DNA of 64,000 bases from Scandinavium goeteborgense (GCF_003935895.2 NZ_CP054058.1:1488001-1552000), one strand, 5' to 3'. Shown: positions 46,802 to 58,782, numbered from the stretch's first letter. Translations and numbers: made by a program. The notes: generated from the letters alone by a model not told the origin.

Positions 46802-48015
46802 ATATTCTGCAATTTAACGTGCGTCTCGCGGAAGGCGGGGCGGCAGGCGTGGCGCTCGATCTGCATCAGCGCGCGCTGCAACAGGGCATGGCGTCTCGCT
46901 TTGTCTACGGTTACGGCAAAGGCGGCAAGAAAAGCGTCAGCCACGACGACTATCCGAACGTCATCAAACAAACCGCACGCGTCACTTCAATGGCAAACCT
47001 GGCGCTGTTTCGCCTGTTTAACCGCGACGTGTTCGGCAATCTGAACAATCTGTATCGTACCGTGACCCGCACGTCCGGGCCAGTAGTGTTGCACTTCCAC
47101 GTGCTGCACAGCTACTGGCTGAACCTCGAAGAAGTGGTGGATTTTTGTCACAAGCTGAAAGAGCACAAGCGCGACGTGCGGTTCGTCTGGACGCTGCACG
47201 ATCACTGGAGCGTGACCGGTCGCTGTGCGTTTCTCGACGGCTGTGAAGAGTGGAAAAATGGCTGCGGCAAATGCCCGACGCTGACCAACTATCCGCCGGT
47301 GAAAATCGACCGCGCCAGCCAACTGGTGAACGGCAAACGTCAGCTGTTCCGCGAAATGATTGCCCTGGGCTGCCAGTTTATATCCCCGAGCCAGCACGTG
47401 GCCGACGCCTTTAATCGTCTGTACGGGGAAGGGCACTGCAAGATTATCAATAACGGGATCGACGTCGCCACCGAAGCCATTCTGGCGGAGCTGGCGCCGC
47501 AGAGCGTGACCGGCAGCAAACCGAAAATTGCGGTGGTGGCCCATGACCTGCGCTACGACGGCAAAACCAATCAACAGCTGGTGCGCGACATTATTGCGCT
47601 GGGTGATGCCGTTGAGGTACACACCTTCGGCAAGTTCTCCCCGTTTGAAGGCAGCAACGTCATTAACCACGGTTTTCTGACCAATAAGCGTCAGTTAATG
47701 AGTGAACTCAATCAGCTGGATGCGCTGCTGTTCAGCTCGCGGGTTGATAACTACCCGCTGATCCTGTGCGAAGCGCTGTCTATCGGGGTGCCGGTGATTG
47801 CGACCCCAAGCGAAGCGGCCCAGGAAGTGCTGGAGAAATCCGGCGGGCGCACGGTAAACGTTGATGAAGTGCTGGCCCTGGTTCAGCTGCCAAAAGCACA
47901 GATTGCCGAAGCGATTTTTGCGACCACGCTCGATGCGTTTCGCGCCCGCAGCCGCCAGGCGTACAGCGGAAAACAGATGCTGGAGGAATATGTCTCGTTC
48001 TATCAGAATCTGTAG
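46798..48015 (+). CDS. wcaC: WcaC, colanic acid glycosyltransferase (GT4)
   Basis: 405 residues, as in E. coli. GT-B fold: NVRLAEGGAAGVALDLHQ at the N-terminus, then a helical HFHVLHSYWLNLEEV, and C-terminal LLFSSRVDNYPLILCEALSIGVPVIA with the E-x7-E type nucleotide-sugar site. ATG 46798 overlaps the previous stop. The gene reads 26 nt into wcaD. Confidence 0.96.
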   Translation: MNILQFNVRLAEGGAAGVALDLHQRALQQGMASRFVYGYGKGGKKSVSHDDYPNVIKQTARVTSMANLALFRLFNRDVFGNLNNLYRTVTRTSGPVVLHFHVLHSYWLNLEEVVDFCHKLKEHKRDVRFVWTLHDHWSVTGRCAFLDGCEEWKNGCGKCPTLTNYPPVKIDRASQLVNGKRQLFREMIALGCQFISPSQHVADAFNRLYGEGHCKIINNGIDVATEAILAELAPQSVTGSKPKIAVVAHDLRYDGKTNQQLVRDIIALGDAVEVHTFGKFSPFEGSNVINHGFLTNKRQLMSELNQLDALLFSSRVDNYPLILCEALSIGVPVIATPSEAAQEVLEKSGGRTVNVDEVLALVQLPKAQIAEAIFATTLDAFRARSRQAYSGKQMLEEYVSFYQNL

Positions 48016-49210
48016 CTATCTGCTGCTGCCGTTAATCTACCTGCTGGTTAACGTCAAAATCGTCCAGCTCGGCGAAAGTTTCCCCATTACTATCGTGACC
48101 TTTTTGCCGGTGCTGTTGCTGCTCTACGTGGATCGCATCAGCCTGAAGAAATTGATGATTGCGCTGGGCGCGGGAGCCGGGCTGACACTGTTCAACTATG
48201 TGTTTGGTCAGTCGCTCGACGCCAGCAAATACGTCACTTCCACGATGCTGTTCGTCTACATCGTTATCATCATCGGCATGGTGTGGGCCATTCGCTTTAA
48301 AACGATTTCGCCGCACAATCACCGTAAAATCCTGCGTTTCTTCTATGTTGTCGTCGGGCTGGTGGTAATGCTTGCCGCACTGGAAATGGCGCAGATTATC
48401 CTCACCGGCGGCAGCAGTCTGATGGAGATAATTTCGAAATATCTTATTTACAGTAACAGCTACGTTCTGAACTTTATCAAGTTCGGTGGGAAGCGAACCA
48501 CTGCCTTATATTTCGAACCTGCCTTCTTCGCCCTGGCATTAATCTCAATTTGGCTCAGTATCAAACAGTTCGGTATCAAAACGCCTAAGACCGATGCTAT
48601 GATTCTGGCAGGGATAGTGCTTTCAGGATCGTTTTCCGGCGTAATGACATTTATCCTGTTTTATTTGCTGGAATGGGCATTCCAGTATCTGAATAAGGAA
48701 GCAATCAGTAAGAAGTTACCCCTGGCGATCATTTCTTTAGCAGTCTTTTTAGTCGGTCTGGTATTTGCTTATCCGTATATTTCGGAACGCCTTGGCGATC
48801 TCGGAACGGAAGGCTCATCCTCTTATTACCGAATTATTGGTCCGCTGGTGATGGTCGGGTATTCCCTTACCCACATTGATGGTGTGGTTCGTTTCGGTTC
48901 TCTTTACGAATATGTTGCATCATTCGGAATCTTTAACGGTGCGGACGTCGGGAAAACAATAGACAATGGGTTGTATCTGCTGATTATTTATTTCTCCTGG
49001 TTCGCGGTGTTACTGACAGCCTGGTATATGTCGAAAGTCGGAAAAATGATGATTAACGCGTTTGGTAATAACCAAAATTACCGCGTGCAGCTGTTTCTGT
49101 TTTTCCCGGTTTCGCTGTTTTTCACCGGTTCGATTTTTAGCCCGGAATATGCGTTTTTAATTGTGTGTCCATTTATTCTGCGTAAAGCGCTGAGACTGAC
49201 GGACAGCTAA
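47990..49210 (+). CDS. wcaD: WcaD, colanic acid polymerase (Wzy)
   Basis: 406 residues, about 10-11 TM segments, matching E. coli WcaD (405). Start ATG 47990 (MSRSIRICSYLLLPLIYLLV) with GGAGG 4-8 nt upstream; a frame continuing upstream to 47861 is only the wcaC overlap. The large periplasmic loop region near residues 270-300 (LGDLGTEGSSSYYR) is strongly conserved. It joins repeat units in the periplasm after WzxC flipping. Codons here are AT-richer than in wcaC, as expected of wzy genes. Confidence 0.95.
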   Translation: MSRSIRICSYLLLPLIYLLVNVKIVQLGESFPITIVTFLPVLLLLYVDRISLKKLMIALGAGAGLTLFNYVFGQSLDASKYVTSTMLFVYIVIIIGMVWAIRFKTISPHNHRKILRFFYVVVGLVVMLAALEMAQIILTGGSSLMEIISKYLIYSNSYVLNFIKFGGKRTTALYFEPAFFALALISIWLSIKQFGIKTPKTDAMILAGIVLSGSFSGVMTFILFYLLEWAFQYLNKEAISKKLPLAIISLAVFLVGLVFAYPYISERLGDLGTEGSSSYYRIIGPLVMVGYSLTHIDGVVRFGSLYEYVASFGIFNGADVGKTIDNGLYLLIIYFSWFAVLLTAWYMSKVGKMMINAFGNNQNYRVQLFLFFPVSLFFTGSIFSPEYAFLIVCPFILRKALRLTDS

Positions 49211-49225
49211 TAAGGAGTCAAATAA

Positions 49226-49972
49226 ATGCTGCTAAGTGTGATTACCGTTGCATTTCGAAATTATGAAGGCGTGGTGAAAACCTGGGCGTCATTGGCTCAT
49301 CTGGCGCAGGACCCGAGTATCGAATTTGAGTGGATTGTGGTCGACGGTGGTTCCGCAGACGGCACCGCAGAATTCCTGGAAAACCTGAACGGTGAGTATA
49401 ACTTACGTTACATCAGCGAGAAGGATAAGGGCATCTACGACGCCATGAACAAGGGCATCGAGATGTCGCGCGGTCGCTTCGCCCTGTTCCTGAACTCCGG
49501 CGATGTGTTCCATGCCGAAGTAGCAAAAAGCGTCCGCCAGCTCGACGCGCAAAAAGACAACGCGATGGTTATCGGCGATGCAATGCTTGATTTCGGAGAC
49601 GGCCATCAGGTGCGCCGCAGCGCCAAACCCGGCTGGTATATTTATCACAGCCTGCCGGCGAGCCATCAGGCTATTTTCTTCCCGGTGAGTGGGCTGCGTC
49701 GTTATCCGTACGATTTGCAATATCGCGTGTCATCCGATTATGCGCTGGCGGCGAAGATGTATAAAGAAGGCTATTCCTTTAAACGGATTAAAGGCCTGGT
49801 GTCAGAGTTTTCGATGGGCGGTGTGTCAACCTCGAATAATCTGGAATTATGCCGAGACGCTAAAAATGTTCAGCGCCAGATATTACGCGTGCCGGGCTTT
49901 TGGGCAGAATTTTCTCATTTATTACGCCTGCGTACGACCGGTAAGACCAAAGCCTTATATAACAAATCCTGA
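49226..49972 (+). CDS. wcaE: WcaE, colanic acid glycosyltransferase (GT2)
   Basis: 248 residues. GT-A signature [41 protein letters not shown] and LNSGD, the pattern of short GT2 enzymes. Adds a sugar to the repeat unit on the cytoplasmic face. AAGGAG precedes ATG 49226. Confidence 0.96.
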   Translation: MLLSVITVAFRNYEGVVKTWASLAHLAQDPSIEFEWIVVDGGSADGTAEFLENLNGEYNLRYISEKDKGIYDAMNKGIEMSRGRFALFLNSGDVFHAEVAKSVRQLDAQKDNAMVIGDAMLDFGDGHQVRRSAKPGWYIYHSLPASHQAIFFPVSGLRRYPYDLQYRVSSDYALAAKMYKEGYSFKRIKGLVSEFSMGGVSTSNNLELCRDAKNVQRQILRVPGFWAEFSHLLRLRTTGKTKALYNKS

Positions 49973-49987
49973 ATATAAGGATAAATG

Positions 49988-50545
49988 ATGCAGGAATTAA
50001 ACGGATTCTCGGTGCCAAAAGGCTTCCGGGGAGCAGGCGGTATTAAAGTGCAATTATGGTGGGCAGTACAGGCAACGTTATTTGCCTGGTCACCCCAAAT
50101 ACTTTACCGCTGGCGTGCATTTTTATTACGCCTGTTTGGCGCAAAAATCGGAAAAAACGTAGTTATTCGTCCCTCGGTAAAAATTACGTACCCGTGGAAA
50201 TTAACCCTCGGCGACAACGCCTGGGTGGGCGATGACGCGGTGCTATATACCCTGGGCGACATTACTATCGGCGCTAATTCAGTGGTATCGCAGAAGTGTT
50301 ATTTATGTACCGGCAGTCACGATTATATGAGCGCGCATTTTGATATTAACGCGACGCCGATTGTGATTGGCGAGAAATGCTGGCTGGCAACGGATGTTTT
50401 CGTGGCACCCGGCGTGACGATAGGTGATGGCACCGTCGTTGGCGCACGCAGCAGTGTATTTAAAACGCTACCGGCAAACATGATTTGCCGAGGCAATCCA
50501 GCAGTGGTGACGCGCGAACGCGTTGAAACTATTAACTCCCTGTAA
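49988..50545 (+). CDS. wcaF: WcaF, colanic acid acetyltransferase (LbH fold)
   Basis: 185 residues from the second ATG (49988), which is spaced correctly from AAGGA; an ATG at 49985 is adjacent. Starts MQELNGFSVPKGF. Left-handed beta-helix of hexapeptides (IGKNVVIRPSVKI, VVSQKCYLCTGSHD with the active His, IVIGEKCWLATDVFVAPG). The C-terminus is slightly longer than in E. coli (182). Confidence 0.95.
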   Translation: MQELNGFSVPKGFRGAGGIKVQLWWAVQATLFAWSPQILYRWRAFLLRLFGAKIGKNVVIRPSVKITYPWKLTLGDNAWVGDDAVLYTLGDITIGANSVVSQKCYLCTGSHDYMSAHFDINATPIVIGEKCWLATDVFVAPGVTIGDGTVVGARSSVFKTLPANMICRGNPAVVTRERVETINSL

Positions 50546-50561
50546 GTAGAGGAATATAAAC

Positions 50562-51683
50562 ATGTCAAAAGTCGCACTCATCACCGGCGTTACCGGGCAG
50601 GATGGTTCTTACCTGGCAGAGCTGCTGCTCGAAAAAGGCTATGAAGTTCACGGTATTAAGCGTCGTGCGTCTTCATTCAACACTGAGCGCGTGGATCACA
50701 TCTATCAGGATCCTCATGCTGCAAACCCGAAATTCCACCTGCACTACGGTGATCTGACCGACTCCTCCAACCTGACCCGTATTCTGCAGGAAGTGCAGCC
50801 GGACGAAGTGTACAACCTGGGCGCAATGAGCCACGTGGCTGTGTCCTTTGAGTCTCCGGAATACACCGCTGACGTGGATGCGATGGGCACCCTGCGTCTG
50901 CTGGAAGCCATTCGTTTCCTCGGCCTTGAGAAGAAAACCCGTTTCTATCAGGCGTCCACTTCTGAGCTGTATGGCCTGGTGCAGGAAATCCCGCAGAAAG
51001 AGACCACGCCGTTCTACCCGCGCTCTCCGTATGCTGTCGCTAAACTGTATGCCTACTGGATCACCGTCAACTACCGTGAATCCTACGGCATGTTTGCTTG
51101 TAACGGCATTCTGTTTAACCACGAATCCCCACGCCGCGGCGAAACTTTCGTCACCCGTAAAATCACCCGTGCGATTGCCAACATCGCCCAGGGTCTGGAG
51201 AAGTGCCTGTACCTCGGCAACATGGACTCCCTGCGTGACTGGGGCCATGCAAAAGACTACGTAAAAATGCAGTGGATGATGCTGCAGCAGGACACCCCGG
51301 AAGATTTCGTGATCGCGACCGGCGTGCAGTACTCCGTGCGTCAGTTCGTCGAAATGGCTGCGGCACAGCTGGGTATCAAACTGCGCTTTGAAGGTACGGG
51401 CGTAGAAGAGAAAGGTATCGTGGTTTCTGTTACAGGTCACGACGCACCGGGCGTGAAACCAGGCGACGTGATGATTGCCGTTGACCCGCGCTACTTCCGT
51501 CCTGCTGAAGTTGAAACCCTGCTCGGCGACCCGACCAAAGCGCACGAAAAACTGGGCTGGAAACCGGAAATCACCCTGCAGGAAATGGTCTCCGAGATGG
51601 TTGCCAACGATCTGGAAGCAGCGAAGAAACACTCCCTGCTTAAAGCTCACGGTTACGAGGTAGCCATCGCGCTGGAGTCCTGA
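50562..51683 (+). CDS. gmd: GDP-mannose 4,6-dehydratase
   Basis: 373 residues. Extended SDR with N-terminal [12 protein letters not shown] (NADP-binding) and the catalytic set Thr133/Glu135/Tyr157/Lys161 (STSE...YAVAK). It makes GDP-4-keto-6-deoxymannose, the first step to GDP-L-fucose. Strong ribosome site AGAGGAATATAAAC. Best conserved protein of the cluster. Confidence 0.98.
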   Translation: MSKVALITGVTGQDGSYLAELLLEKGYEVHGIKRRASSFNTERVDHIYQDPHAANPKFHLHYGDLTDSSNLTRILQEVQPDEVYNLGAMSHVAVSFESPEYTADVDAMGTLRLLEAIRFLGLEKKTRFYQASTSELYGLVQEIPQKETTPFYPRSPYAVAKLYAYWITVNYRESYGMFACNGILFNHESPRRGETFVTRKITRAIANIAQGLEKCLYLGNMDSLRDWGHAKDYVKMQWMMLQQDTPEDFVIATGVQYSVRQFVEMAAAQLGIKLRFEGTGVEEKGIVVSVTGHDAPGVKPGDVMIAVDPRYFRPAEVETLLGDPTKAHEKLGWKPEITLQEMVSEMVANDLEAAKKHSLLKAHGYEVAIALES

Positions 51684-51686
51684 GTC

Positions 51687-52652
51687 ATGACCAGACAACG
51701 TATTTTCGTGGCGGGCCACCGCGGGATGGTGGGCTCAGCCATCGTCCGCCAGCTGGAACAGCGCGGTGATGTGGAGTTGGTGCTGCGCACCCGCGACCAG
51801 CTGAACCTGCTCGACGGCAAAGCGGTGAATGATTTCTTTGCAGAAGAACGCATTGACCAGGTGTATCTGGCGGCGGCGAAGGTGGGCGGTATTGTCGCCA
51901 ACAACAGCTTCCCGGCGGATTTCATCTACGAAAACATGATGATCGAAAGCAACATTATTCACGCCGCGCATCTGCACAACGTGAACAAGCTGTTGTTCCT
52001 TGGTTCATCCTGTATTTACCCGAAGATGGCTAAACAGCCGATGCCGGAAAGCGAGCTGCTGCAAGGCACGCTTGAAGCGACTAACGAGCCGTACGCTATC
52101 GCCAAAATTGCCGGTATCAAGCTGTGTGAATCGTACAACCGTCAGTACAACCGCGACTATCGTTCGGTGATGCCGACCAACCTGTACGGCCCGCATGACA
52201 ACTTCCACCCAAGCAATTCGCACGTGATCCCGGCGCTGCTGCGTCGTTTCCACGAAGCGACTCAGGACAACACGCCTGACGTGGTGGTATGGGGCAGCGG
52301 CACGCCGATGCGCGAATTCCTGCACGTGGATGATATGGCTGCGGCCAGCATTCACGTGATGGAACTCGACCGCGAGGTATGGCAGGAAAACACTGAACCG
52401 ATGCTGTCGCATATCAACGTCGGCACCGGGGTGGACTGCACCATTCGCGAACTGGCGCAAACGCTCGCCAAAGTGACCGGTTACAAAGGCCGCGTGGTGT
52501 TCGACGCCAGCAAACCTGACGGTACCCCGCGCAAGCTGCTGGACGTTTCGCGTCTGCATCAGCTCGGCTGGTATCACGAGGTGACGCTGGAAGCGGGTCT
52601 GGCCAGCACTTACCAGTGGTTCCTTGAGAACCAGCACCGCTTCCGGGGGTAA
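51687..52652 (+). CDS. fcl: GDP-L-fucose synthase
   Basis: 321 residues (WcaG). N-terminal [15 protein letters not shown] nucleotide fold; catalytic Ser107, Cys109, Tyr136 and Lys140 are all in place (GSSCIYP, EPYAIAK). It epimerises and reduces the Gmd product with NADPH to GDP-L-fucose. Follows gmd by 3 nt. Confidence 0.98.
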   Translation: MTRQRIFVAGHRGMVGSAIVRQLEQRGDVELVLRTRDQLNLLDGKAVNDFFAEERIDQVYLAAAKVGGIVANNSFPADFIYENMMIESNIIHAAHLHNVNKLLFLGSSCIYPKMAKQPMPESELLQGTLEATNEPYAIAKIAGIKLCESYNRQYNRDYRSVMPTNLYGPHDNFHPSNSHVIPALLRRFHEATQDNTPDVVVWGSGTPMREFLHVDDMAAASIHVMELDREVWQENTEPMLSHINVGTGVDCTIRELAQTLAKVTGYKGRVVFDASKPDGTPRKLLDVSRLHQLGWYHEVTLEAGLASTYQWFLENQHRFRG

Positions 52653-52655
52653 ACC

Positions 52656-53135
52656 ATGTTTCTGAAGCCAGAAGATTTTGCCACCGTGGTGCGTTCGACG
52701 CCGCTCATCTCGATTGATTTGGTCGTGGAGAATGCCCAGGGCGAATTTCTGCTCGGGAAACGTAATAACCGTCCGGCACAGGGCTACTGGTTCGTGCCGG
52801 GCGGGCGAGTGCAGAAAGATGAAACTCTCGCCGATGCCTTTATGCGCCTGACCGAAGCAGAGTTAGGCCTGCGCCTGCCGATGTCGGCAGGCCAGTTTTA
52901 CGGCGTCTGGCAGCATTTCTATGACGACAATTTTTCCGGCACCGATTTCAGCACCCATTACGTGGTGCTGGGATTCCGCCTGAAGGTTGACGTTGATGGC
53001 CTGCAACTGCCGACTGCGCAGCACAACGACTATCGCTGGCTGACGCAGGACGCACTGCTGGCGGCGGACAATGTCCACGACAACAGTCGCGCTTACTTCC
53101 TCGAAGAGAAACGCGCGGAGGCGCCGGGCCTGTGA
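52656..53135 (+). CDS. gmm: GDP-mannose mannosyl hydrolase (Nudix)
   Basis: 159 residues (WcaH/NudD). A modified Nudix box [23 protein letters not shown] lacks one of the usual Glu residues, as in E. coli Gmm, which hydrolyses GDP-mannose/GDP-glucose to sugar plus GDP by C-O cleavage. It may limit GDP-mannose. ATG 52656 is 3 nt after the fcl stop. Confidence 0.96.
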   Translation: MFLKPEDFATVVRSTPLISIDLVVENAQGEFLLGKRNNRPAQGYWFVPGGRVQKDETLADAFMRLTEAELGLRLPMSAGQFYGVWQHFYDDNFSGTDFSTHYVVLGFRLKVDVDGLQLPTAQHNDYRWLTQDALLAADNVHDNSRAYFLEEKRAEAPGL

Positions 53136-54373
53136 AGATTTTAGTGTACGGAATCAACTATTCGCCCGAACTCACTGGTATCGGCAAGTACACCGGTGAA
53201 ATGGTGGAGTGGATGGCGCAGGAAGGGCACGACGTGCGCGTGATAACGGCGCCGCCGTACTACCCGGAATGGAAAATTGGCGAGCGCTACTCCGCGTGGC
53301 GCTATCGTCGCGAAGAGGGGGCCGCTACTGTCTGGCGCTGCCCGCTTTACGTGCCGAAACAGCCGTCGACGCTTAAGCGTCTGATTCACCTCGGCAGCTT
53401 TGCGCTGAGCAGTTTTTTCCCGCTGATGGCGCAACGTCGCTGGAAGCCGGATCGCATTATCGGCGTGGTGCCGACGCTGTTTTGCACCCCAGGCATGCGC
53501 CTGCTGGCGAAACTCTCCGGCGCGCGCACCCTGCTGCATATTCAGGATTATGAAGTGGATGCGATGCTCGGTCTGGGCATGGCCGGAAAAGGCGAAGGCG
53601 GCACGGTGGCGAAACTCGCCAGCCGTTTTGAGCGTAGCGGCCTGCATAACGTCGACAACGTGTCCACGATCTCGCGCTCAATGATGAACAAAGCGCAGGA
53701 AAAAGGCGTGGCGCAGGAGAAAGTCATTTTCTTCCCGAACTGGTCCGAAGTGGCGCGCTTTCGCGATGTGAATCCGACCCAGGTCGTTGTCCTGCGTGAG
53801 CAACTTGGCCTGCCCGCAGACCGAAAAATTATTCTCTACTCCGGCAACATCGGTGAGAAGCAGGGGCTGGAAAACGTCGTTGCCGCCGCCGAGCAGTTGC
53901 AGGACAAACCGTGGCTGTTCGTGATCGTCGGGCAGGGCGGGGGCAAAGCGCGACTGGAAAAACGTGTCGCCGAACGCGGCCTGAACAACGTCCGCTTCTT
54001 CCCGCTGCAGTCTTACGAAGCGCTGCCCGCGCTGCTGAAAATGGCCGACTGCCATCTGGTTATCCAGAAACGCGGCGCGGCGGACGCGGTACTGCCGTCG
54101 AAACTGACCAACATTCTGGCCGTCGGTGGCAACGCGGTGATCACCGCCGAAGCAACGACCGAACTCGGCCAACTGTGCGATGCGCATCCGGGTATCGCGG
54201 TGTGCGTGGAGCCCGAATCGGTTCCGGCGCTGGTCGACGGTATCGAACAGGCGCTTTTGATGCCGCATCACAACGTGATTGCAGGCGATTACGCCGAACG
54301 CACGCTCGAGAAAACGAACGTGCTTAAACAATTTATTGCTGATATTTCCTCTCAAGACGTCGGGGTTAAATGA
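53132..54373 (+). CDS. wcaI: WcaI, colanic acid glycosyltransferase (GT4)
   Basis: 413 residues with GTG start 53132 overlapping the gmm stop (GTGA). GT-B fold: [23 protein letters not shown], then a C-domain with [17 protein letters not shown] and [17 protein letters not shown]. It adds fucose or another sugar; exact linkage is not readable. Slightly longer than E. coli (407). Confidence 0.95.
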   Translation: MKILVYGINYSPELTGIGKYTGEMVEWMAQEGHDVRVITAPPYYPEWKIGERYSAWRYRREEGAATVWRCPLYVPKQPSTLKRLIHLGSFALSSFFPLMAQRRWKPDRIIGVVPTLFCTPGMRLLAKLSGARTLLHIQDYEVDAMLGLGMAGKGEGGTVAKLASRFERSGLHNVDNVSTISRSMMNKAQEKGVAQEKVIFFPNWSEVARFRDVNPTQVVVLREQLGLPADRKIILYSGNIGEKQGLENVVAAAEQLQDKPWLFVIVGQGGGKARLEKRVAERGLNNVRFFPLQSYEALPALLKMADCHLVIQKRGAADAVLPSKLTNILAVGGNAVITAEATTELGQLCDAHPGIAVCVEPESVPALVDGIEQALLMPHHNVIAGDYAERTLEKTNVLKQFIADISSQDVGVK

Positions 54374-55809
54374 TGAGTCAGACACAACTCTTTCCGGTAG
54401 TGATGGCCGGTGGCTCCGGCAGCCGTTTATGGCCGCTGTCCCGGGTACTTTATCCTAAGCAGTTCCTGTGCCTGAAAGGCGACCTGACCATGCTGCAGTC
54501 CACCGTTAACCGCCTGAGCGGCGTGGAGTGCGAAAGCCCGGTGGTTATCTGTAACGAGCAGCACCGTTTTATCGTCGCTGAACAGCTGCGCAAACTGGAT
54601 AAGCTGACCGAGAACATTATTCTCGAACCGGCAGGGCGCAACACCGCGCCTGCCATTGCCCTGGCAGCGCTGGCGGCACAACGCAGCTGTCCAAACGGCG
54701 ACCCGCTGATGCTGGTGCTGGCGGCTGACCACGTGATTCAGAACGAAGATGCGTTCCGCGATGCGGTACGTGACGCAGTGCCTTACGCCGAAAGCGGTAA
54801 ACTGGTGACCTTCGGCATCGTTCCGGACCAGCCGGAAACCGGCTACGGCTACATCCGCCGCGGTGATGTTTGCCCAGGCGAAAAAGACGCCGTGGCATTT
54901 AACGTGGCGCAGTTTGTTGAAAAACCGAATCTCGACACCGCGCAGGCGTACGTCTCCAGCGGCGAATATTACTGGAATAGCGGTATGTTCCTGTTCCGCG
55001 CCGGTCGCTACCTGGAAGAACTTGCCAAATTCCGCCCGGACATCATGCAAGCCTGTGAAAAGGCGATGAGCGTGGTCGACCCGGACCTCGATTTTATTCG
55101 CGTTGACGAAGCGGCATTCCTCGCGTGTCCGGAAGAATCCATCGACTACGCGGTGATGGAACGCACCGCCGATGCGGTGGTGGTGCCGATGGACGCGGGC
55201 TGGAGCGACGTGGGTTCATGGTCTTCTCTGTGGGAAATCAGTAACCACACCGCCGAAGGCAACGTGCATCACGGCGACGTTATCAGCCATAAAACTGAAA
55301 ACAGCTACGTGTACGCGGAGTCCGGCCTGGTCACCACCGTGGGCGTCAAAGATTTGGTGGTAGTGCAGACCAAAGATGCGGTGTTGATTGCCGACCGTAA
55401 TTCGGTGCAGGACGTGAAAAAAGTCGTCGAGCGCATTAAGGCCGACGGCCGCCACGAGCACCACATTCACCGCGAAGTGTACCGTCCGTGGGGCAAATAT
55501 GACTCCATTGATTCCGGCGAACGCTATCAGGTGAAACGCATCACCGTGAAGGCGGGCGAAGGGCTGTCGGTACAGATGCACCATCACCGCGCCGAACACT
55601 GGATTGTGGTGGCGGGCACCGCGAAGGTGACCATCAATGACGACGTGAAGCTGCTTGGCGAGAACGAGTCCATCTACATTCCGCTTGGGGCCACGCACTG
55701 CCTGGAAAACCCCGGCAAGATCCCACTCGACCTGATTGAAGTCCGCTCCGGATCGTACCTCGAAGAGGACGACATTGTGCGCTTCCAGGATCGCTACGGA
55801 CGCGTGTAA
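54370..55809 (+). CDS. manC: Mannose-1-phosphate guanylyltransferase
   Basis: 479 residues (CpsB; E. coli 478). N-terminal nucleotidyltransferase with [16 protein letters not shown] and FVEKPN, then a C-terminal cupin (MPI-type, [11 protein letters not shown]...MHHHRAEHW). It makes GDP-mannose from mannose-1-P and GTP. Two adjacent ATGs (54370, 54373) overlap the wcaI stop; the second gives 478 residues as in E. coli and may be the true start. Followed by a BIME. Confidence 0.97.
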   Translation: MMSQTQLFPVVMAGGSGSRLWPLSRVLYPKQFLCLKGDLTMLQSTVNRLSGVECESPVVICNEQHRFIVAEQLRKLDKLTENIILEPAGRNTAPAIALAALAAQRSCPNGDPLMLVLAADHVIQNEDAFRDAVRDAVPYAESGKLVTFGIVPDQPETGYGYIRRGDVCPGEKDAVAFNVAQFVEKPNLDTAQAYVSSGEYYWNSGMFLFRAGRYLEELAKFRPDIMQACEKAMSVVDPDLDFIRVDEAAFLACPEESIDYAVMERTADAVVVPMDAGWSDVGSWSSLWEISNHTAEGNVHHGDVISHKTENSYVYAESGLVTTVGVKDLVVVQTKDAVLIADRNSVQDVKKVVERIKADGRHEHHIHREVYRPWGKYDSIDSGERYQVKRITVKAGEGLSVQMHHHRAEHWIVVAGTAKVTINDDVKLLGENESIYIPLGATHCLENPGKIPLDLIEVRSGSYLEEDDIVRFQDRYGRV

Positions 55810-55820
55810 CACCTTTGACC

Positions 55821-55891
55821 TTGCCCGGTGGCGCTGCGCTGACCGGGTCTACAACACCGTAGGCCGGATAAGCGAAGCGCCATCCGGCTAA
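55821..55891. repeat. BIME (two REP units) between manC and manB
   Basis: TTGCCCGGTGGCGCTGCGCT...ACCGGG (55821-55855) and GTAGGCCGGATAAGCGAAGCGC...CCGGC (55858-55891) are two REP palindromes in a 148-nt spacer. They can stabilise the upstream mRNA or act as a gyrase/IHF site; inside a long operon they may shape expression of the two halves. Confidence 0.8.
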
Positions 55892-55957
55892 TAATGACAA
55901 AACACTTTTTGGCCATATTCCGGTCAGGGCTGACTGTTGCCTGAAAAGAGGTAAAAC

Positions 55958-57328
55958 ATGACTGAATTAACCTGTTTTAAAGCCTACGATATTCGCGGCA
56001 AGCTGGGCGAAGAGCTGAACGAAGACATCGCCTGGCGCATCGGCCGCGCGTACGGCGAATTTCTGAAACCGAAAACCATCGTGCTCGGCGGCGATGTGCG
56101 TCTGACCAGTGAAACGCTGAAGATGGCGCTGGCGAAAGGCCTGCGCGATGCGGGCGTCGACGTGCTGGATATCGGCCTGTCCGGGACCGAAGAAATCTAT
56201 TTCGCCACCTTCCACCTTGGCGTGGACGGCGGCATCGAAGTCACCGCCAGCCATAACCCGATGGACTACAACGGCATGAAGCTGGTGCGTGAAGGCGCGC
56301 GCCCCATCAGCGGCGACACCGGTCTGCGTGACGTGCAGCGTCTGGCGGAAGCCAACGACTTCCCGCCGGTAGTTGAATCTAAACGCGGCAGCTATCAGAA
56401 AATCGACCTGCAAAAAGCCTATATCGACCATCTGATGGGCTATATCGATACGGCGAATCTCAAGCCGCTGAAGCTGGTGATCAACTCCGGTAACGGCGCC
56501 GCTGGCCCGGTGATTGACGCGCTGGAAGCCCGCTTCCAGGCAATGAACCTGCCGGTGACGTTCATAAAAGTCCACAACACCCCGGACGGCAATTTCCCGA
56601 ACGGTATTCCGAACCCGCTGCTGCCGGAGTGTCGCGATGACACCCGCAATGCGGTTATCGAACACGTCGCAGATATGGGCATCGCTTTTGACGGTGATTT
56701 CGACCGCTGCTTCCTGTTCGACGAAAACGGGCAGTTTATCGAGGGCTACTACATCGTCGGCCTGCTGGCGGAAGCGTTCCTCGAGAAACAGCCTGGCGAG
56801 CGCATCATTCACGACCCGCGCCTGTCCTGGAACACCGTGGACGTAGTGAATCTGGCGGGCGGCACGCCGGTGATGTCGAAAACCGGGCACGCATTCATCA
56901 AAGAACGTATGCGCCAGGAAGACGCCATCTACGGCGGCGAAATGAGCGCCCATCACTACTTCCGCGATTTTGCCTACTGCGACAGCGGGATGATCCCGTG
57001 GCTGCTGGTGACCGAACTGCTGTGCCTGAAGGGTAAAACCCTCGGCGAACTGGTGCGTGACCGCATGGCGGCGTTCCCGGCGAGCGGCGAAATCAACAGC
57101 AAGCTGGCCGAGCCGGTCAGCGCCATTGCCCGCGTGGAACAGCATTTCTCGCAGCACGCACTGGAAATTGACCGCACCGACGGCATCAGCCTGGCGTTCG
57201 AAGACTGGCGCTTCAACCTGCGCTCGTCCAACACCGAACCGGTGGTGCGCCTGAACGTCGAGTCGCGCGGTGATGCGTCGCTGATGGAAGCTAAAACAAA
57301 GGACATTCTGGCGTTGCTGAACCAATAA
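55958..57328 (+). CDS. manB: Phosphomannomutase
   Basis: 456 residues (CpsG). Catalytic phosphoserine Ser98 in [13 protein letters not shown], metal loop DGDFDRC near 247-253, sugar-binding [10 protein letters not shown] and the C-terminal phosphate loop [15 protein letters not shown]. It turns mannose-6-P into mannose-1-P for ManC. AGAGGT precedes ATG 55958. Confidence 0.97.
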   Translation: MTELTCFKAYDIRGKLGEELNEDIAWRIGRAYGEFLKPKTIVLGGDVRLTSETLKMALAKGLRDAGVDVLDIGLSGTEEIYFATFHLGVDGGIEVTASHNPMDYNGMKLVREGARPISGDTGLRDVQRLAEANDFPPVVESKRGSYQKIDLQKAYIDHLMGYIDTANLKPLKLVINSGNGAAGPVIDALEARFQAMNLPVTFIKVHNTPDGNFPNGIPNPLLPECRDDTRNAVIEHVADMGIAFDGDFDRCFLFDENGQFIEGYYIVGLLAEAFLEKQPGERIIHDPRLSWNTVDVVNLAGGTPVMSKTGHAFIKERMRQEDAIYGGEMSAHHYFRDFAYCDSGMIPWLLVTELLCLKGKTLGELVRDRMAAFPASGEINSKLAEPVSAIARVEQHFSQHALEIDRTDGISLAFEDWRFNLRSSNTEPVVRLNVESRGDASLMEAKTKDILALLNQ

Positions 57329-57335
57329 GCCCATA

Positions 57336-57357
57336 CCCTCTCCCGGGCGGGGGAGGG
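57336..57357. repeat. Hairpin between manB and wcaJ
   Basis: CCCTCTCCC-GGGC-GGGGGAGGG with one T-G wobble, then a short AC and CTTTT. It is similar in type to the 45381 stem and may be an attenuator or a shortened copy of the same intergenic repeat. Confidence 0.5.
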
Positions 57358-57378
57358 ACACTTTTAACAGGAACAACG

Positions 57379-58773
57379 ATGACGACTCTAAGAAAGCGCG
57401 AGCGAGCCAAAACGAATGCATCGTTAATTTCAATGGTGCAGCGATTCTCCGACATTACCATTATGTTTGGTGGGCTGTGGGTGGTCTGCAAAGGCGCAGC
57501 ATTGCCGTTTTCCTACATGCATCTGATGATGGCGCTGGTCACCCTGGTGGCGTTTCAGATGATTGGCGGTATGACTGATTTTTACCGCTCGTGGCGCGGC
57601 GTGCGCATGACCACCGAGCTGCTGTTACTCCTGCAAAACTGGACCCTGGCGCTGATCCTCTGTGCCGGTGTGCTGGCCTTCAATGATGATTTCAATAACA
57701 GCCCGGCGGTCTGGCTGGCCTGGTATCTGCTGAGTACCTGCGGCATGGTGGCCTGCCGGGCGTTTATCCGTTTCGGCGTGGGCTGGCTGCGCAACCGCGG
57801 CTATAACATTCGCCAGGTGGCCGTCGCAGGCGATATGCCGGCGGGACAGGTGCTGCTGGATAGCTTCCGCAATCAGCCGTGGCTGGGCTTTGACGTGGTG
57901 GGCAGCTATCACGATCCTAAACCGGGCGGCGTGAATGCCGACTGGGCGGGCAACTATCAGCAGCTGCTGGAAGATGCACGCGCGGGCAAGATTCATAACG
58001 TCTACATTGCTCTGACCATGAAAGACGAAGCCTGCATTAAAGACCTGGTGCGCGAACTGGCTGACACCACCTGTTCGGTGATCCTCATTCCCGACGTGTT
58101 CACCTTTAACATTCTGCATTCCCGTATCGACGAAGTGAACGGCGTGCCGGTGGTGCCTCTGTACGACACGCCGCTGTCCGGTCTGAACCGCGTGATTAAA
58201 CGCCTGGAAGACATCGTGCTGGCGACGATGATTCTGCTGCTGATTTCCCCGGTGCTGGCCTGTATCGCGCTGGCGGTGAAAATCACTTCGCCGGGCCCGG
58301 TAATCTTCCGTCAGACCCGCTACGGCATGGACGGCAAGGCCATTAAAGTGTGGAAGTTCCGCTCTATGCGCGTCATGGAAAACGACGCGGTGGTAACGCA
58401 GGCAACGCAAAACGATCCACGCGTCACCCGCGTCGGTAACTTCCTGCGCCGTACTTCCCTCGACGAACTGCCGCAGTTCATTAATGTGTTGACTGGCGGG
58501 ATGTCCATTGTCGGCCCGCGTCCGCACGCGGTGGCGCATAACGAACAGTATCGTCAGCTGATTGAAGGCTACATGCTGCGCCACAAAGTCAAACCGGGCA
58601 TTACCGGTTGGGCGCAGATTAACGGCTGGCGCGGAGAAACCGACACCCTGGAAAAAATGGAAAAACGTATCGAATTCGACCTGGAATATATCCGTGAATG
58701 GAGCTTGTGGTTCGATATTCGCATCGTTTTCCTGACGATTTTCAAAGGCTTTGTCAACAAAGCAGCATATTGA
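57379..58773 (+). CDS. wcaJ: WcaJ, undecaprenyl-phosphate glucose phosphotransferase
   Basis: 464 residues. N-terminal TM segments and a CoA-binding-like domain ([14 protein letters not shown]), a further hydrophobic segment ([19 protein letters not shown]), then the bacterial sugar-transferase domain ([51 protein letters not shown]). It starts colanic acid by moving glucose-1-P from UDP-glucose to undecaprenyl phosphate. wzxC follows 9 nt later. Confidence 0.97.
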   Translation: MTTLRKRERAKTNASLISMVQRFSDITIMFGGLWVVCKGAALPFSYMHLMMALVTLVAFQMIGGMTDFYRSWRGVRMTTELLLLLQNWTLALILCAGVLAFNDDFNNSPAVWLAWYLLSTCGMVACRAFIRFGVGWLRNRGYNIRQVAVAGDMPAGQVLLDSFRNQPWLGFDVVGSYHDPKPGGVNADWAGNYQQLLEDARAGKIHNVYIALTMKDEACIKDLVRELADTTCSVILIPDVFTFNILHSRIDEVNGVPVVPLYDTPLSGLNRVIKRLEDIVLATMILLLISPVLACIALAVKITSPGPVIFRQTRYGMDGKAIKVWKFRSMRVMENDAVVTQATQNDPRVTRVGNFLRRTSLDELPQFINVLTGGMSIVGPRPHAVAHNEQYRQLIEGYMLRHKVKPGITGWAQINGWRGETDTLEKMEKRIEFDLEYIREWSLWFDIRIVFLTIFKGFVNKAAY

Positions 58774-58782
58774 GGTAGTGAC

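Noticed and set aside
55967-57433. 488-codon open frame antisense to manB
   Set aside because: Covers the phosphomannomutase gene on the other strand; low-complexity His/Val/Arg composition, no family pattern.
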